Assembly (NCBI GenBank): GCA_963742535.1
Contig: CAVUMC010000001.1
Span: 124,001-188,000, forward strand
DNA: 64,000 nucleotides
Direction: 5' to 3'
From: VRUE01 sp963742535
GTDB lineage: Bacteria > Actinomycetota > Thermoleophilia > Solirubrobacterales > 70-9
The notes below the pieces were generated by a model. That model saw only the letters and a list, made by a program, of their open reading frames with translations. It searched no databases and was not told the origin of the DNA. The stretch's first letter is position 1. Each line of letters starts with the position of its first letter. Below are positions 19,701 to 28,365 of this stretch, piece by piece. The position numbers were made by a program, and so were the translations under genes.

Positions 19701-22700
19701 GTCACGCGGGGCGAGCGAACTCTTCGGTGCGGGCGACCTCGACGAGCTGGCGATCTACAAACGCACCCTCGGCCCGACCACGATTGCCGACCACTACAAC
19801 GCCATCGTCCCGACCGGCGGCGGCGAAGGCGGCCCAGAAGGCGGCGGTGGTGAAAAAGAAGAAGGCGGCGGCAAAGAAGAAGAAACTGGTGGCAGCGGCG
19901 GCGAAGGGCCGGCGACTTACTCCAAATCGGTACTCGGCACCCCCACCCTCCTCAACTACTGGCGGATGGGTGATGCAGCCGGACCGACGCTCGCCGACAG
20001 CAAGGGTTCCAGCCCCGCGACGGCGACGGGTGGGCCGACCTTCGGCACCCAGGGCAGCCTCAAAGGCGATGCCAACACGGCGGTGCGCTTCGACGGCGTC
20101 AACGACTCCGCCAGCGCCGCGCTCAACCTCTCCAGTCGCTCCGCGATCACGGTCGAGTTCTGGCTCAAGTGGAACAGCTACGCCAACAACGACGCCCTGG
20201 CGATGGAGTTCACGAACAACTTCAACGAAAACGCGGGCGGCTTCCTGGTCGACCCCAACGCCCCCCAGCTCGGCGGCACCTTCGGCGTCGGCATCGGCAA
20301 GGGTGCCTCACGCAACAACGTCTTCTTCGCGCGACCGACAGCGGGCCAGTGGCACCACTACGCCTTCGTGCTCGATACCGGCGCGGCGGGTGACAAACAG
20401 ATCATCCCCTACGTCGACGGCAAAGCCATCGCTTACACCAAGCTCGAAAGCGGCACCGGCGCCGGCAACTTCGCCAACTCGACGCTCAACTTCATGTCGC
20501 GGGCCGGCGGGCTCTTCGGCAGCGGCGAACTGGACGAGGTCTCGGTCTTCGGCAGCGCCCTGAGCGCGACCGCGGTTGCCAACAACTACAAAGGCATCGT
20601 CTCCGAAGAAGAACCTCCCAAAGAAGAAGAACCGCCGAAAGAAGGAGGCGGCAACCGAGCCACCTACTCCGAAGCCGTCCTCGGAACCCCCGGCCTGAGC
20701 GACTACTGGCGCATGGGCGAGACCAGCGGCTCCGTGCTGGCCGACAGCGCCGGTCCCAGCCCGGTGAACACCTCCGGCGAACCAACCCTTGGCGTCACCG
20801 GCGCGCTCGGCGGAGACCCGAACACGGCGGTGCGCTTCGACGGCACCAACGATGCCGGCAGCGCCGCGGTCGACCTTTCCGGCAAGACCGCGATCACGGT
20901 CGAGTTCTGGCTCAAGTGGAACAGCTACGCCAACAACGACGCCCTGGCGATGGAGTTGACCAACAACTTCAACGAAGCCCCCGGCGGCTTCCTGGTCGAT
21001 CCCAACAGCGGCTACGGCAGCTTCGCCGTTGGCATCGGCAGCGGTGCCTCGCGCAACGTCACCCTCTTCGCCCGTCCCACGGCCGGTGAGTGGCACCACT
21101 ACGCCTTCGTGCTCGACACCACGGCTCCGGCGGCCGAACAGGTCGTGCCCTACGTGGACGGCCAGCCTGTCGCGTACACCAAGGCAGCGAGCGGCACCGA
21201 AGCGCCGCCCTTCGCCTCGGCCTCGCTCAACTTCATGTCCCGCGCGGGCTCGTCCCTGTTCGGCAACGGCGACCTCGACGAGGTGGCGCTCTTCGGGCGC
21301 GCCCTCAACGCCGCCACGATCGCCAGCAACTACGCCGGCATCGTCACCAACAAACGCCCCGTCGCGTCATTCACCGCCCCCCTTGCGGCGAAAGCGGGCG
21401 CCACGGTCTCCTTCGACGCCTCGGCCTCGAGTGATCCCGATGGCACGATCGCCAAATACGAATGGGACCTCGATGGCAACGGGAGCTACGAGACCGATAC
21501 CGGCACGACCCCTACGACAAGCCGCTCCTACCCCACGGCCGGCAATGTCGAAGTCGGACTGCGGGTGACCGACAACGGCGGTGCAACCGCAACGACGACG
21601 AAGACGGTGACGATCGAATCCGAAGGCGGCGGTGGCGAACCGGCGACCTACAACAAAGCCGTCCTTGCTACGACCGGCCTCACCGATTACTGGCGGATGG
21701 GCGAGTCTTCGGGTTCTCTGCTCGCCGACAGCGTTGGGGCCAGCCCGGCGACCACCTCCGGCGAACCGACCCTCGGCATCCCCGGCAGCATCTTCAACGA
21801 AGCCGACACGGCGGTGCGCTTCGACGGCACCAACGATGCCGCCAGCGCCGCGGTCGACCTCTCCGGCAAGACCGCGATTACGGTCGAATTCTGGATGAAG
21901 TGGAACGCCTGGGCCAACGACGACGCCCTGGCGATGGAGTTCACGAACAACTTCAACGAAAACGCGGGTGGCTTCCTGGTCGATCCGAACAGCAGCTACG
22001 GCAACTTCGCCGTCGCCCTCGGCATTGGCGGCTCTCGCAACATCACTCTCTTCTCCCGACCCACCGCTGGGCGCTGGCACCACTACGCCTTCGTGCTCGA
22101 TACCACGGCTCCGGCGGCCGAACAGGTCGTCCCCTACGTCGACGGCAAAGCGGTCGCCTACAGCAAGGCCGGCAGCGGCACCGAAGCGCCGCCCTTCGCC
22201 AACTCCACGCTCAACTTCATGTCACGGGCTGGCTCGGCCCTGTTCGGCAACGGCGACCTCGACGAGGTGGCGATCTACAACCGGGCGCTGGGTGGCGCCA
22301 CGGTCGCCGGCCACTACCTCGTCGCGGCCCACAACAACGCGCCTGAACCCTCCTTCACCGCGACGCCCAACCCCGCCCTGACCAACTCCACGGTCAGCTT
22401 CGATGCCTCGGCTTCCAAAGATCCCGAAGGCGCCGTGACCAAATACGAATGGGACCTTGACGGCAACGGGACTTACGAGACCAACACGGGCGCGACCCCG
22501 ACCGTCACCCGCTCCTACTCGATCCCCGGCGATCGCACGATCGGCCTCCGCGTCACCGACAGCGAAGGCGCCACCGCGACCACGACGCGCACGCTGACGA
22601 TCGAAAACCAGCTGCCAACCGCCTCCTTCACCGCCTCGCCCAACCCGGTCCTGAGTGGGGTCAGCACGACGCTGAACGCCTCGGCCTCGAGTGACCCCGA

Positions 22701-24933
22701 TGGCACGATCGCCAAGTACGAATGGGACCTCGACGGCAACGGCAGCTACGAGACCGATACCGGCACGACCGCGACGAAGGTCACCTCCTACGCGACGCCG
22801 GGAGAACGCCTCGTCGGTCTGCGCGTTACCGACAACAGCGGCGCGACGACCACGACTACTAGGGCGCTGACGGTGGAAAACCGGGCACCCTCGGCGTCCT
22901 TCACGTTGACCCCGAACCCGGTCATCAGCGGTGCCACGGTCTCCTTCAATGCCTCTGCTTCGAACGACCTCGACGGCACGATCGCCAAATACGAATGGGA
23001 CCTCGACGGCAACGGCAGCTACGAGACCGATACCGGCACGACCGCAACCACAAGCCGCTCCTACGCCAGCGCGGCGGAACTGACTATCGGCCTGCGCGTC
23101 ACCGACAACAGCGGCTCTACGGCCACGTCGACGCAGGCGCTGACCGTCCAGAACCGCCTGCCCAGCGCTTCCTTCACCGCCTCGCCCAACCCGGTCCCGA
23201 CCGGCACCAACACCAACCTCGACGCCTCCGCCTCGAGCGACCCCGATGGCACTATCGCCAAATACGAATGGGACCTCGATGGCAACGGGACCTACGAGAC
23301 GAACTCCGGGTCCACGGCGACGACCACCACCTCTTACCCGACCCTGGGCAACCGCACGATCGGCCTGCGGGTGACTGACAACAACGGTGGCACGGCGACA
23401 ACGACGCGGACACTGACGGTCCAGAACCGCCCGCCGGCGCCCTCATTCACCGCCACCCCCAACCCGGTCTCGCCCGGTGTCTCCACAGCCTTCGACGCCT
23501 CCGCTTCGAGCGACCCCGACGGCACGGTGAGCAAATACGAATGGGATCTCGATGGCAACGGCAGCTATGAGACCAACACGGGCACGACGAAGACAACCAG
23601 TCGCACCTACAGCAGCGAAGGAACGGTGACTGTCGGCCTGCGCATCACCGACAACAACGGCGCGACGGCCACCACGACCCGCTCGCTCGTGGTCCAGAAC
23701 CAGCCGCCGACCGCCTCCTTCACCGCGACGCCGAGTCCCGTCAACACCAACGCCACTGTCAGCTTCAACGCCAGCGCCTCGAGCGACCCCGGTGGATCGA
23801 TCTCGAAATACGAATGGGATCTCGATGGCAACGGCACGTTCGAGACCAACACCGGAACGACCAAAACGACCAGCCGTTCCTACACCACTCCCGGTGACGT
23901 GGTGGTCAGTCTCCGTGTAACCGACAACAAAGGCCTGCAGGGCACGACGACCCGCACGATCACGGTCCAAAATCAGCTCCCCGTCGCCTCCTTCACCGCA
24001 AGCCCGAACCCGACAACCGCGGGTTCGACTGTGACCTTCAACGGCTCGGCCTCGAAAGACCCCGACGGCACGATCGCCAAATACGAATGGGACCTCGACG
24101 GCGACGGCATCTACGAGACGAACACCGGCACCACCACGAGCACCACGCGCAAATACACCTCGGCGACCGAACCGGTGGTGAGCCTCCGCGTTACCGACAA
24201 TCGCGGCGCAACTGGGACCACGACCAAAACGCTGATCGTACGCGGCCCCTATAACAACGCCGTCAGCACTACCTCGGGCCTAATCGACTACTGGCGCCTG
24301 GGCGAGCCTTCCGGGACGAACCTCAATGACGTAGTCGGCGGGCGCGACGCGACGGCTCTGAACGGACTCGCGCTGGGCACCGCTGGCAACCTCACCCTCG
24401 ACCCCGATACCGCGGCGACCTTCGACGGCACCAACGACGCCGCCCAGGCCTCCGTCAACCTCTCCGGCACTTCGAAACTGACGCTCGAGTTCTGGCTCAA
24501 GTGGGACAACTTCGCCAACGACGACAAGCTTGCCTTCGAGTTCACCTCGAACTTCAACAACAGTGATGATGGGTTCCTGGTCAATCCCAACTCCAGCACC
24601 TCGAGCGGCCGCTTCGAAGTGGCGATGGGCCGCAACACCACCCGCAACAGCATCTACTTCACGCGGCCGTCCGCGGGCGTCTGGCACCACTACGTGATCG
24701 TCTTCAACGCCGCCACGCTCAGCCCGTCGATCACGCCTTACGTCGACGGCAAAGCGGTCTCTATTAGCAAAGGCTCGAGCAACTTCGGCGGCGGCAACTT
24801 CGCCAACTCGACGCTCAACTTCATGTCACGCAACGGCAGCTCGCTGTTCGGCAAGGGCAGCCTCGACGAGGTGGCGATTTACGATCAGACGCTGACCTCA
24901 ACTCAGGCTTCCCAGCACTTCGCCGCCAGGTAG
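16720..24933 (+). CDS. Giant exported protein: DMFase-like domain, 10 PKD and 5 LamG-like domains
   Basis: The open frame extends upstream, but the GTG at 16720 (AAGGAA 8 bases before, GTGA overlap with the flippase stop) gives 2,737 residues. Residues 46-65 are a signal-peptide core (VLALALGALIALMLLGSTRA) ending AEA. Residues 70-600 resemble the C-terminal domain of the N,N-dimethylformamidase large subunit (SISVYRMGYYEGLGGRLV, VLPINDYQAYNTFGG, VSGHSEYWTEQQF). PKD domains 1-2 follow, then LamG-like domains 1-3 separated by acidic Gly/Glu/Lys/Pro linkers, PKD 3, LamG 4, PKD 4-10 in tandem and LamG 5 at the C-terminus. PKD units share PDGTIAKYEWDLDGNG; LamG units share DYWRMGE, VEFWLKW and WHHYAFVLD. 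There is no sortase motif or C-terminal membrane helix. It is likely a secreted surface or matrix protein binding glycans. Whether the N-terminal domain is catalytic is unknown. Confidence 0.85.
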   Translation: MTANSGRFSTFLSANRWENVSVPISRSPWIRGRRARSLEGVLALALGALIALMLLGSTRAEAAVVCPNPVPVVNENECHTGTSSWAVDEYSQELGGFTTKTSVNLGESVTLKIGRNGPVSPTKTMSISVYRMGYYEGLGGRLVNSASNVAINNTFECEAMDPATGKVSCNNWKATYTIPGSSFPASGVYLAKLKASTGDETQVVFTVRDDSRQPNSEMLYVLPINDYQAYNTFGGKSLYWGYEGGNTASGTDRAVKVSFDRPFSQAGAHLNWFTGPDFDLLAWLEKQGYDVSYTDDVQVATHPAELLDHEADVVSGHSEYWTEQQFKAFMAAREAGVNIASFSANTAYWKVRYEDGNRTLVCYKTVQGQGSTGSGSISDNDWGPDGIKGTADDALGLDGKAGTADDNPQNSTTTFRDNGAPPGDPGAPPGGRVGPDMPENQLFGVMYVGDNDARSFPVTVPPGNANEEFASNRIWRNTGIAENSTTTIGSRLVGWEWDAIPTQAQYLSREPSGVKSIFATNVQTANDNSWLLDEGRLRNTEPPPGQPGTVGGVTFTAPSGAEVFASGTMEWAYGLSGDPDERIQQATYNVLSDMGIQPNTPDEELNLDPAGSNRAPNGGFTISQSPAKTNTTITFDASASRDPDGVIAKYEWDLDGNGSFETNTGSKATATRSYSAEGEYTVRLRVTDNGGATDTAVRTLTIINNLPPTASFITSPTFVKKGEPISFDASSSKDPDGTIAKYEWDFDGNGTYETSGGSNPVISHSYATPATYTVGLRVTDNGGKTSTTTRSVSVNSGEISKYSDSVLATAGLVHYWRMGETTGGTFADSKGSSPATTFGEPTLGVTGGVSNDPDRAAEFDGSNDAAKASVDLSGTHAATVEFWLKWDNFTNDDRLAMEFTPNFNASPGGFLVDPNAPQLGGTFGVGIGSGTSRNTAYFERPSAGQWHHYAFVLDSSAPAAQQIIPYVDGKAVSYQKMDSGAGAGNFANSTLNFMSRGASELFGAGDLDELAIYKRTLGPTTIADHYNAIVPTGGGEGGPEGGGGEKEEGGGKEEETGGSGGEGPATYSKSVLGTPTLLNYWRMGDAAGPTLADSKGSSPATATGGPTFGTQGSLKGDANTAVRFDGVNDSASAALNLSSRSAITVEFWLKWNSYANNDALAMEFTNNFNENAGGFLVDPNAPQLGGTFGVGIGKGASRNNVFFARPTAGQWHHYAFVLDTGAAGDKQIIPYVDGKAIAYTKLESGTGAGNFANSTLNFMSRAGGLFGSGELDEVSVFGSALSATAVANNYKGIVSEEEPPKEEEPPKEGGGNRATYSEAVLGTPGLSDYWRMGETSGSVLADSAGPSPVNTSGEPTLGVTGALGGDPNTAVRFDGTNDAGSAAVDLSGKTAITVEFWLKWNSYANNDALAMELTNNFNEAPGGFLVDPNSGYGSFAVGIGSGASRNVTLFARPTAGEWHHYAFVLDTTAPAAEQVVPYVDGQPVAYTKAASGTEAPPFASASLNFMSRAGSSLFGNGDLDEVALFGRALNAATIASNYAGIVTNKRPVASFTAPLAAKAGATVSFDASASSDPDGTIAKYEWDLDGNGSYETDTGTTPTTSRSYPTAGNVEVGLRVTDNGGATATTTKTVTIESEGGGGEPATYNKAVLATTGLTDYWRMGESSGSLLADSVGASPATTSGEPTLGIPGSIFNEADTAVRFDGTNDAASAAVDLSGKTAITVEFWMKWNAWANDDALAMEFTNNFNENAGGFLVDPNSSYGNFAVALGIGGSRNITLFSRPTAGRWHHYAFVLDTTAPAAEQVVPYVDGKAVAYSKAGSGTEAPPFANSTLNFMSRAGSALFGNGDLDEVAIYNRALGGATVAGHYLVAAHNNAPEPSFTATPNPALTNSTVSFDASASKDPEGAVTKYEWDLDGNGTYETNTGATPTVTRSYSIPGDRTIGLRVTDSEGATATTTRTLTIENQLPTASFTASPNPVLSGVSTTLNASASSDPDGTIAKYEWDLDGNGSYETDTGTTATKVTSYATPGERLVGLRVTDNSGATTTTTRALTVENRAPSASFTLTPNPVISGATVSFNASASNDLDGTIAKYEWDLDGNGSYETDTGTTATTSRSYASAAELTIGLRVTDNSGSTATSTQALTVQNRLPSASFTASPNPVPTGTNTNLDASASSDPDGTIAKYEWDLDGNGTYETNSGSTATTTTSYPTLGNRTIGLRVTDNNGGTATTTRTLTVQNRPPAPSFTATPNPVSPGVSTAFDASASSDPDGTVSKYEWDLDGNGSYETNTGTTKTTSRTYSSEGTVTVGLRITDNNGATATTTRSLVVQNQPPTASFTATPSPVNTNATVSFNASASSDPGGSISKYEWDLDGNGTFETNTGTTKTTSRSYTTPGDVVVSLRVTDNKGLQGTTTRTITVQNQLPVASFTASPNPTTAGSTVTFNGSASKDPDGTIAKYEWDLDGDGIYETNTGTTTSTTRKYTSATEPVVSLRVTDNRGATGTTTKTLIVRGPYNNAVSTTSGLIDYWRLGEPSGTNLNDVVGGRDATALNGLALGTAGNLTLDPDTAATFDGTNDAAQASVNLSGTSKLTLEFWLKWDNFANDDKLAFEFTSNFNNSDDGFLVNPNSSTSSGRFEVAMGRNTTRNSIYFTRPSAGVWHHYVIVFNAATLSPSITPYVDGKAVSISKGSSNFGGGNFANSTLNFMSRNGSSLFGKGSLDEVAIYDQTLTSTQASQHFAAR
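19120..22330 (+). repeat. Four LamG-like coding repeats within the giant gene
   Basis: Four concanavalin/LamG-like units of about 690 bp lie at roughly 19120-19810, 19915-20610, 20660-21350 and 21640-22330, the last two separated by a PKD unit. A fifth, more divergent unit closes the gene (about 24245-24933). Units share long near-identical DNA stretches: for example VEFWLKWNSYANNDALAME is encoded almost identically in units 2 and 3, and the GGFLVDPNAPQLGG stretch in units 1 and 2. This points to recent duplication or recombination between units. Confidence 0.8.
22340..24240 (+). repeat. Seven tandem PKD coding repeats within the giant gene
   Basis: Seven consecutive PKD domains of about 270 bp each (units near 22340, 22606, 22881, 23151, 23426, 23696 and 23971). 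Each begins with a PTASFTASPNP-like strand, has the hallmark KYEWDLDGNG and ends VGLRVTDNxGxTxTTTR. Three further PKD units lie outside the array (about 18550, 18834 and 21350). PKD domains are Ig-like spacers of extracellular proteins. Confidence 0.85.
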
Positions 24934-24987
24934 TGCGATAGGGTCGGGTTCGTGATCCGACCTGGGTGGGTAGGCAACTCGTCGGGT

Positions 24988-26765
24988 ATGACATTTCGTC
25001 GACCGGTGAGATTTGGGATTGTCGCGGCTTTTGCTGCGACTTTCGCCTTGGCGGGACTCGCCTTCGCCGCGGCTCCCCTGTTGAAGAGCTCCCGGGTCGC
25101 CGTCCACTGTGTCAGCACCAGCCTGGCCCAGAGCCAGGCGTCTGGGCAGTTCCTCGATGCGCCCAAGCGCAAGCACTGCTTCGATGGAAAGCATCGTCGC
25201 CGAGGAGTCATGCGCCGTGTGGCTATCGGTCCCCAGCCGAAGAAGCCTCTGACGATCCGCAACGTGCCTCCGGTCGAGCCAAGCCCGCCGGGTGCCGCCG
25301 GCGGTATCGCCATGGCCCAGCCTGCCTCCGAGCCCGCCCCGACAGGGGAAGCTCCGCCCCTACCTCAGCCTGAAGAGCCGGGTGAATGGGTGCCTCCGGT
25401 TCAGAACACAGCGCCACCGCAGACCTCGATCGTCGACAGGCCCGCCCAGAGCACGGTGGAAACCAGCGCAAGCTTCGTGATCGCTTCGAACAAGGAAAAC
25501 TCGACCTTCCTTTGCAGCCTCGACGGCGAAGTCTGGGAAGAGTGCCCATCCACACCCCAATACGAAGGGCTCGAACCCGGCAGTCACAAATTCGCCGCGA
25601 AAGCGATCGACTCGGAAGGAAACGTCGACACCTCGCCGGCGGTGGACAGCTGGACGATCGAAGCTCCCCTTCCTCCTCCCCCCCGCCCAGCGAAGAAGAA
25701 ACCACCCCATCACCTCCACCCCCCGCCGATTGCACCAGCACCGTGACGAGCACCTCCGCGGCCCAGTCGGCGGTCTCATCCGCCGCGGCAGGCTCGGTCA
25801 TCTGCCTGGCAAACGGCTCCTATGGGAGAGTCACGCTGAGCGCCAACAAGGCCGCACCGGGTGTCACCCTGCGGGCGCAGAACCCCGGCCAGGCAACACT
25901 GGAAAGCGCCACCGTCGGCGGCTCTCACCTCACCTTGGCGCGCTTTGTCATCACCAACGGCGTCTCGATCCCGGGGAACACGGTCGAACCGACGATCGAA
26001 CACAACCGGATCACCGGCGGCGGCCAGGGAATCGATGCCTGCACCACCACCACTGAATGGTGCACGAACATGCGGATCACCGGCAACCAGCTGGTCGGTC
26101 CCTTCGGTGAGGACGCGATCCACGCCAACCGCTACCACGGCCTCTACGTGGAAGGCAACGAGATCACCCAGGTGCGCGAGAACGGCAACCACTCCGACTG
26201 CCTGCAGACGGTCTGGCGCGGCGATCACATCTACTTCAAGCGCAACTACCTGCACGACAACCGCTGCCAGGGGTTCTTTATCAAGGACCAGACGATGAGC
26301 ACGGCGGGAATCCCCGGCGGGCCAATAGAAGGAGTCGTCGTCGAAGACAACCTCTTCCTGCGCAACAAGGAACCGTGTGGGGCTCCAGCTACGGGCTGCG
26401 GGCAGCCGATCTACTTCCAGCCGGTCGCCCCCTTCACCGGCTTCGTGATGAAGCGCAACACGATCTGGGGCGACGGCGTCGACTCGATCGCCGCCTTCCG
26501 CGGCGAAGGCTCCGTCGGCTCGGACACGCTGGTGGAAAACAACGTGATCTACCGCCTTTGGACCGACTGGAACCTGACTCCGGCAACCCTGCGCAACAAC
26601 ACCGTCTGCATGCGTGAAACGAGCGCAGGCGGTTCCTGGTCGACCCCCACGGGAGAGACCAAAGCGTGCAGCCTCAGCTTCGCCAACACCGCCGCTGACG
26701 ATTACCGCATCGCCGGCGAACGCGGAGTCGATTGGGCGCCCTCAGAAGTGCATTACGGGCCGTAG
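24988..26765 (+). CDS. Exported right-handed beta-helix protein A (frameshift at C7 tract)
   Basis: The ATG at 24988 gives a signal peptide, MTFRRPVRFGIVAAFAATFA ending LAFA. A Pro-rich region and one Ig-like module follow (PPQTSIVDRPAQS, FLCSLDGEVWEECPS, LEPGSHKFAAKAIDSEGNVD). Within the C7 tract at 25678-25684 the frame is lost: this frame reads PRPAKKKPPHHLHPP and stops at 25746. In the alternative frame PPSEEETTPSPPPPADCTST leads into the full 345-residue beta-helix domain shared with proteins B and C, ending HYGP at 26765. One more C (C8), or two fewer (C5), would restore the frame. It may be a phase-variable tract, a real mutation or a homopolymer error. The beta-helix keeps the family motifs GPFGEDAI, ENGNHSDCLQTVW and NYLHDNRCQGFF. 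Confidence 0.75.
25678..25684 (+). repeat. C7 homopolymer at the reading-frame break of gene A
   Basis: Seven consecutive C residues in a Pro-rich linker codon run. The upstream Ig-like module is in one frame and the downstream beta-helix cassette in another. Adding one C would fuse them. Homologous linkers in genes B and C are in frame. Homopolymeric C tracts in surface-protein genes are known sites of slipped-strand phase variation, though seven is short for this. Confidence 0.6.
25716..26761 (+). repeat. Beta-helix cassette, copy 1 of 3
   Basis: A 1,046-bp block running from the Pro-codon linker (CCACCCCCCGCC) to the last codons of gene A. The same block recurs at 27316-28361 and 29651-30696. 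The encoded 345 residues are identical in copies 1 and 2, and the antisense and alternate frames also match, so the DNA is identical or nearly so. Confidence 0.9.
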
Positions 26766-26925
26766 CCCCACTTTAGATAAGTCCCGCTGACTGATTGGCC
26801 GATGCCCGGACGGGTAGCCGTTAAGTACGTCGGACGCTTGCATCTACCGACACACCAGTAAGGGACACACGCCTCGAAAAGGACGGCTCATGTCGGCCGC
26901 TTGGCGATGCCGCAAAGGAGACAGA
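26766..26925 (+). promoter_or_regulatory. Leader region of gene B, partly similar to leader of gene C
   Basis: A 160-bp non-coding gap. It ends in AAAGGAGACAGA before the ATG, a strong ribosome binding site. The last ~100 bases contain blocks that recur in the same order before gene C: TACGTC-n-GGA, GACACACGC, a CGG...TG-n-CG block and TGGC-n-ATGCC-n-C-n-AAGGAG. This suggests a common leader carrying promoter or RNA structure. I could not match it to a named riboswitch. Confidence 0.4.
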
Positions 26926-28365
26926 ATGCCAATCAGTCACCGAGCAGCGCGCTTCTTCGCTTCATTTAGCACGGCGATCCTATGGTTCGTGCTTTCCGGC
27001 ACTAGCAGCGTTAATGCTGCTCCGGACACAACTCCGCCCAATACTTCGATCACTGCCGGCCCCTCTTCTACCACCACCTCCACTTCGGCCCGCTTCAGCT
27101 TCACCTCAACCGAGGGGGGTTCGAGCTTTGAATGCAGGCGAAACCCAACCAGCAGCTTCAGAAGCTGCACTTCGCCCCAGGCCTATTCCGGCCTTGCGGT
27201 CGGCTGGCACAGATTCGCGGTCCGCGCCACCGACGCAGCCGGCAACGTTGACCGCACACCGGCGACGCGAAGCTGGACCGTGAAATCAACCTCAACCTCT
27301 CCTCCGAAAACAACCCCACCCCCCGCCGATTGCACCAGCACCGTGACGAGCACCTCCGCGGCCCAGTCGGCGGTCTCATCCGCCGCGGCAGGCTCGGTCA
27401 TCTGCCTGGCAAACGGCTCCTATGGGAGAGTCACGCTGAGCGCCAACAAGGCCGCACCGGGTGTCACCCTGCGGGCGCAGAACCCCGGCCAGGCAACACT
27501 GGAAAGCGCCACCGTCGGCGGCTCTCACCTCACCTTGGCGCGCTTTGTCATCACCAACGGCGTCTCGATCCCGGGGAACACGGTCGAACCGACGATCGAA
27601 CACAACCGGATCACCGGCGGCGGCCAGGGAATCGATGCCTGCACCACCACCACTGAATGGTGCACGAACATGCGGATCACCGGCAACCAGCTGGTCGGTC
27701 CCTTCGGTGAGGACGCGATCCACGCCAACCGCTACCACGGCCTCTACGTGGAAGGCAACGAGATCACCCAGGTGCGCGAGAACGGCAACCACTCCGACTG
27801 CCTGCAGACGGTCTGGCGCGGCGATCACATCTACTTCAAGCGCAACTACCTGCACGACAACCGCTGCCAGGGGTTCTTTATCAAGGACCAGACGATGAGC
27901 ACGGCGGGAATCCCCGGCGGGCCAATAGAAGGAGTCGTCGTCGAAGACAACCTCTTCCTGCGCAACAAGGAACCGTGTGGGGCTCCAGCTACGGGCTGCG
28001 GGCAGCCGATCTACTTCCAGCCGGTCGCCCCCTTCACCGGCTTCGTGATGAAGCGCAACACGATCTGGGGCGACGGCGTCGACTCGATCGCCGCCTTCCG
28101 CGGCGAAGGCTCCGTCGGCTCGGACACGCTGGTGGAAAACAACGTGATCTACCGCCTTTGGACCGACTGGAACCTGACTCCGGCAACCCTGCGCAACAAC
28201 ACCGTCTGCATGCGTGAAACGAGCGCAGGCGGTTCCTGGTCGACCCCCACGGGAGAGACCAAAGCGTGCAGCCTCAGCTTCGCCAACACCGCCGCTGACG
28301 ATTACCGCATCGCCGGCGAACGCGGAGTCGATTGGGCGCCCTCAGAAGTGCATTACGGGCCCTGA
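26926..28365 (+). CDS. Exported right-handed beta-helix protein B
   Basis: An intact 479-residue protein starting at the ATG with GGAG seven bases upstream. MPISHRAARFFASFSTAILW to SVNA is the signal peptide. One Ig-like module follows (PPNTSITAGPSSTTTSTSAR, SSFECRRNPTSSFRSCTSP, GLAVGWHRFAVRATDAAGNV) with the Cys pair and VRAxDAAGNVD signature of an actinobacterial surface module. After the Pro-rich linker PPKTTPPPADC comes the 345-residue parallel beta-helix domain, identical to protein A. The domain is made of short strands with many Asn ladders (VEDNLFLRN, VENNVIYRLW) as in pectate-lyase-like folds. It may bind or cleave an extracellular polysaccharide; activity is unproven. Confidence 0.85.
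   Translation: MPISHRAARFFASFSTAILWFVLSGTSSVNAAPDTTPPNTSITAGPSSTTTSTSARFSFTSTEGGSSFECRRNPTSSFRSCTSPQAYSGLAVGWHRFAVRATDAAGNVDRTPATRSWTVKSTSTSPPKTTPPPADCTSTVTSTSAAQSAVSSAAAGSVICLANGSYGRVTLSANKAAPGVTLRAQNPGQATLESATVGGSHLTLARFVITNGVSIPGNTVEPTIEHNRITGGGQGIDACTTTTEWCTNMRITGNQLVGPFGEDAIHANRYHGLYVEGNEITQVRENGNHSDCLQTVWRGDHIYFKRNYLHDNRCQGFFIKDQTMSTAGIPGGPIEGVVVEDNLFLRNKEPCGAPATGCGQPIYFQPVAPFTGFVMKRNTIWGDGVDSIAAFRGEGSVGSDTLVENNVIYRLWTDWNLTPATLRNNTVCMRETSAGGSWSTPTGETKACSLSFANTAADDYRIAGERGVDWAPSEVHYGP
27316..28361 (+). repeat. Beta-helix cassette, copy 2 of 3
   Basis: Same 1,046-bp block as at 25716, offset by exactly 1,600 bp. It starts in the Pro linker and ends at the last shared base before the stop codons diverge (TAG in copies 1 and 3, TGA here). 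Confidence 0.9.

Noticed and set aside
18550..24240. Tandem repeats as a possible CRISPR array.
   Set aside because: The repeats are about 270-690 bp coding units of PKD and LamG domains with no short spacers. No CRISPR array or cas gene is seen in the window.
26766..26925. c-di-GMP or c-di-AMP riboswitch in the leader of gene B.
   Set aside because: The fragment GCCGCAAAGGAG recalls part of a GEMM motif, but the tetraloop/receptor elements and the second stem cannot be found, so no riboswitch is called.
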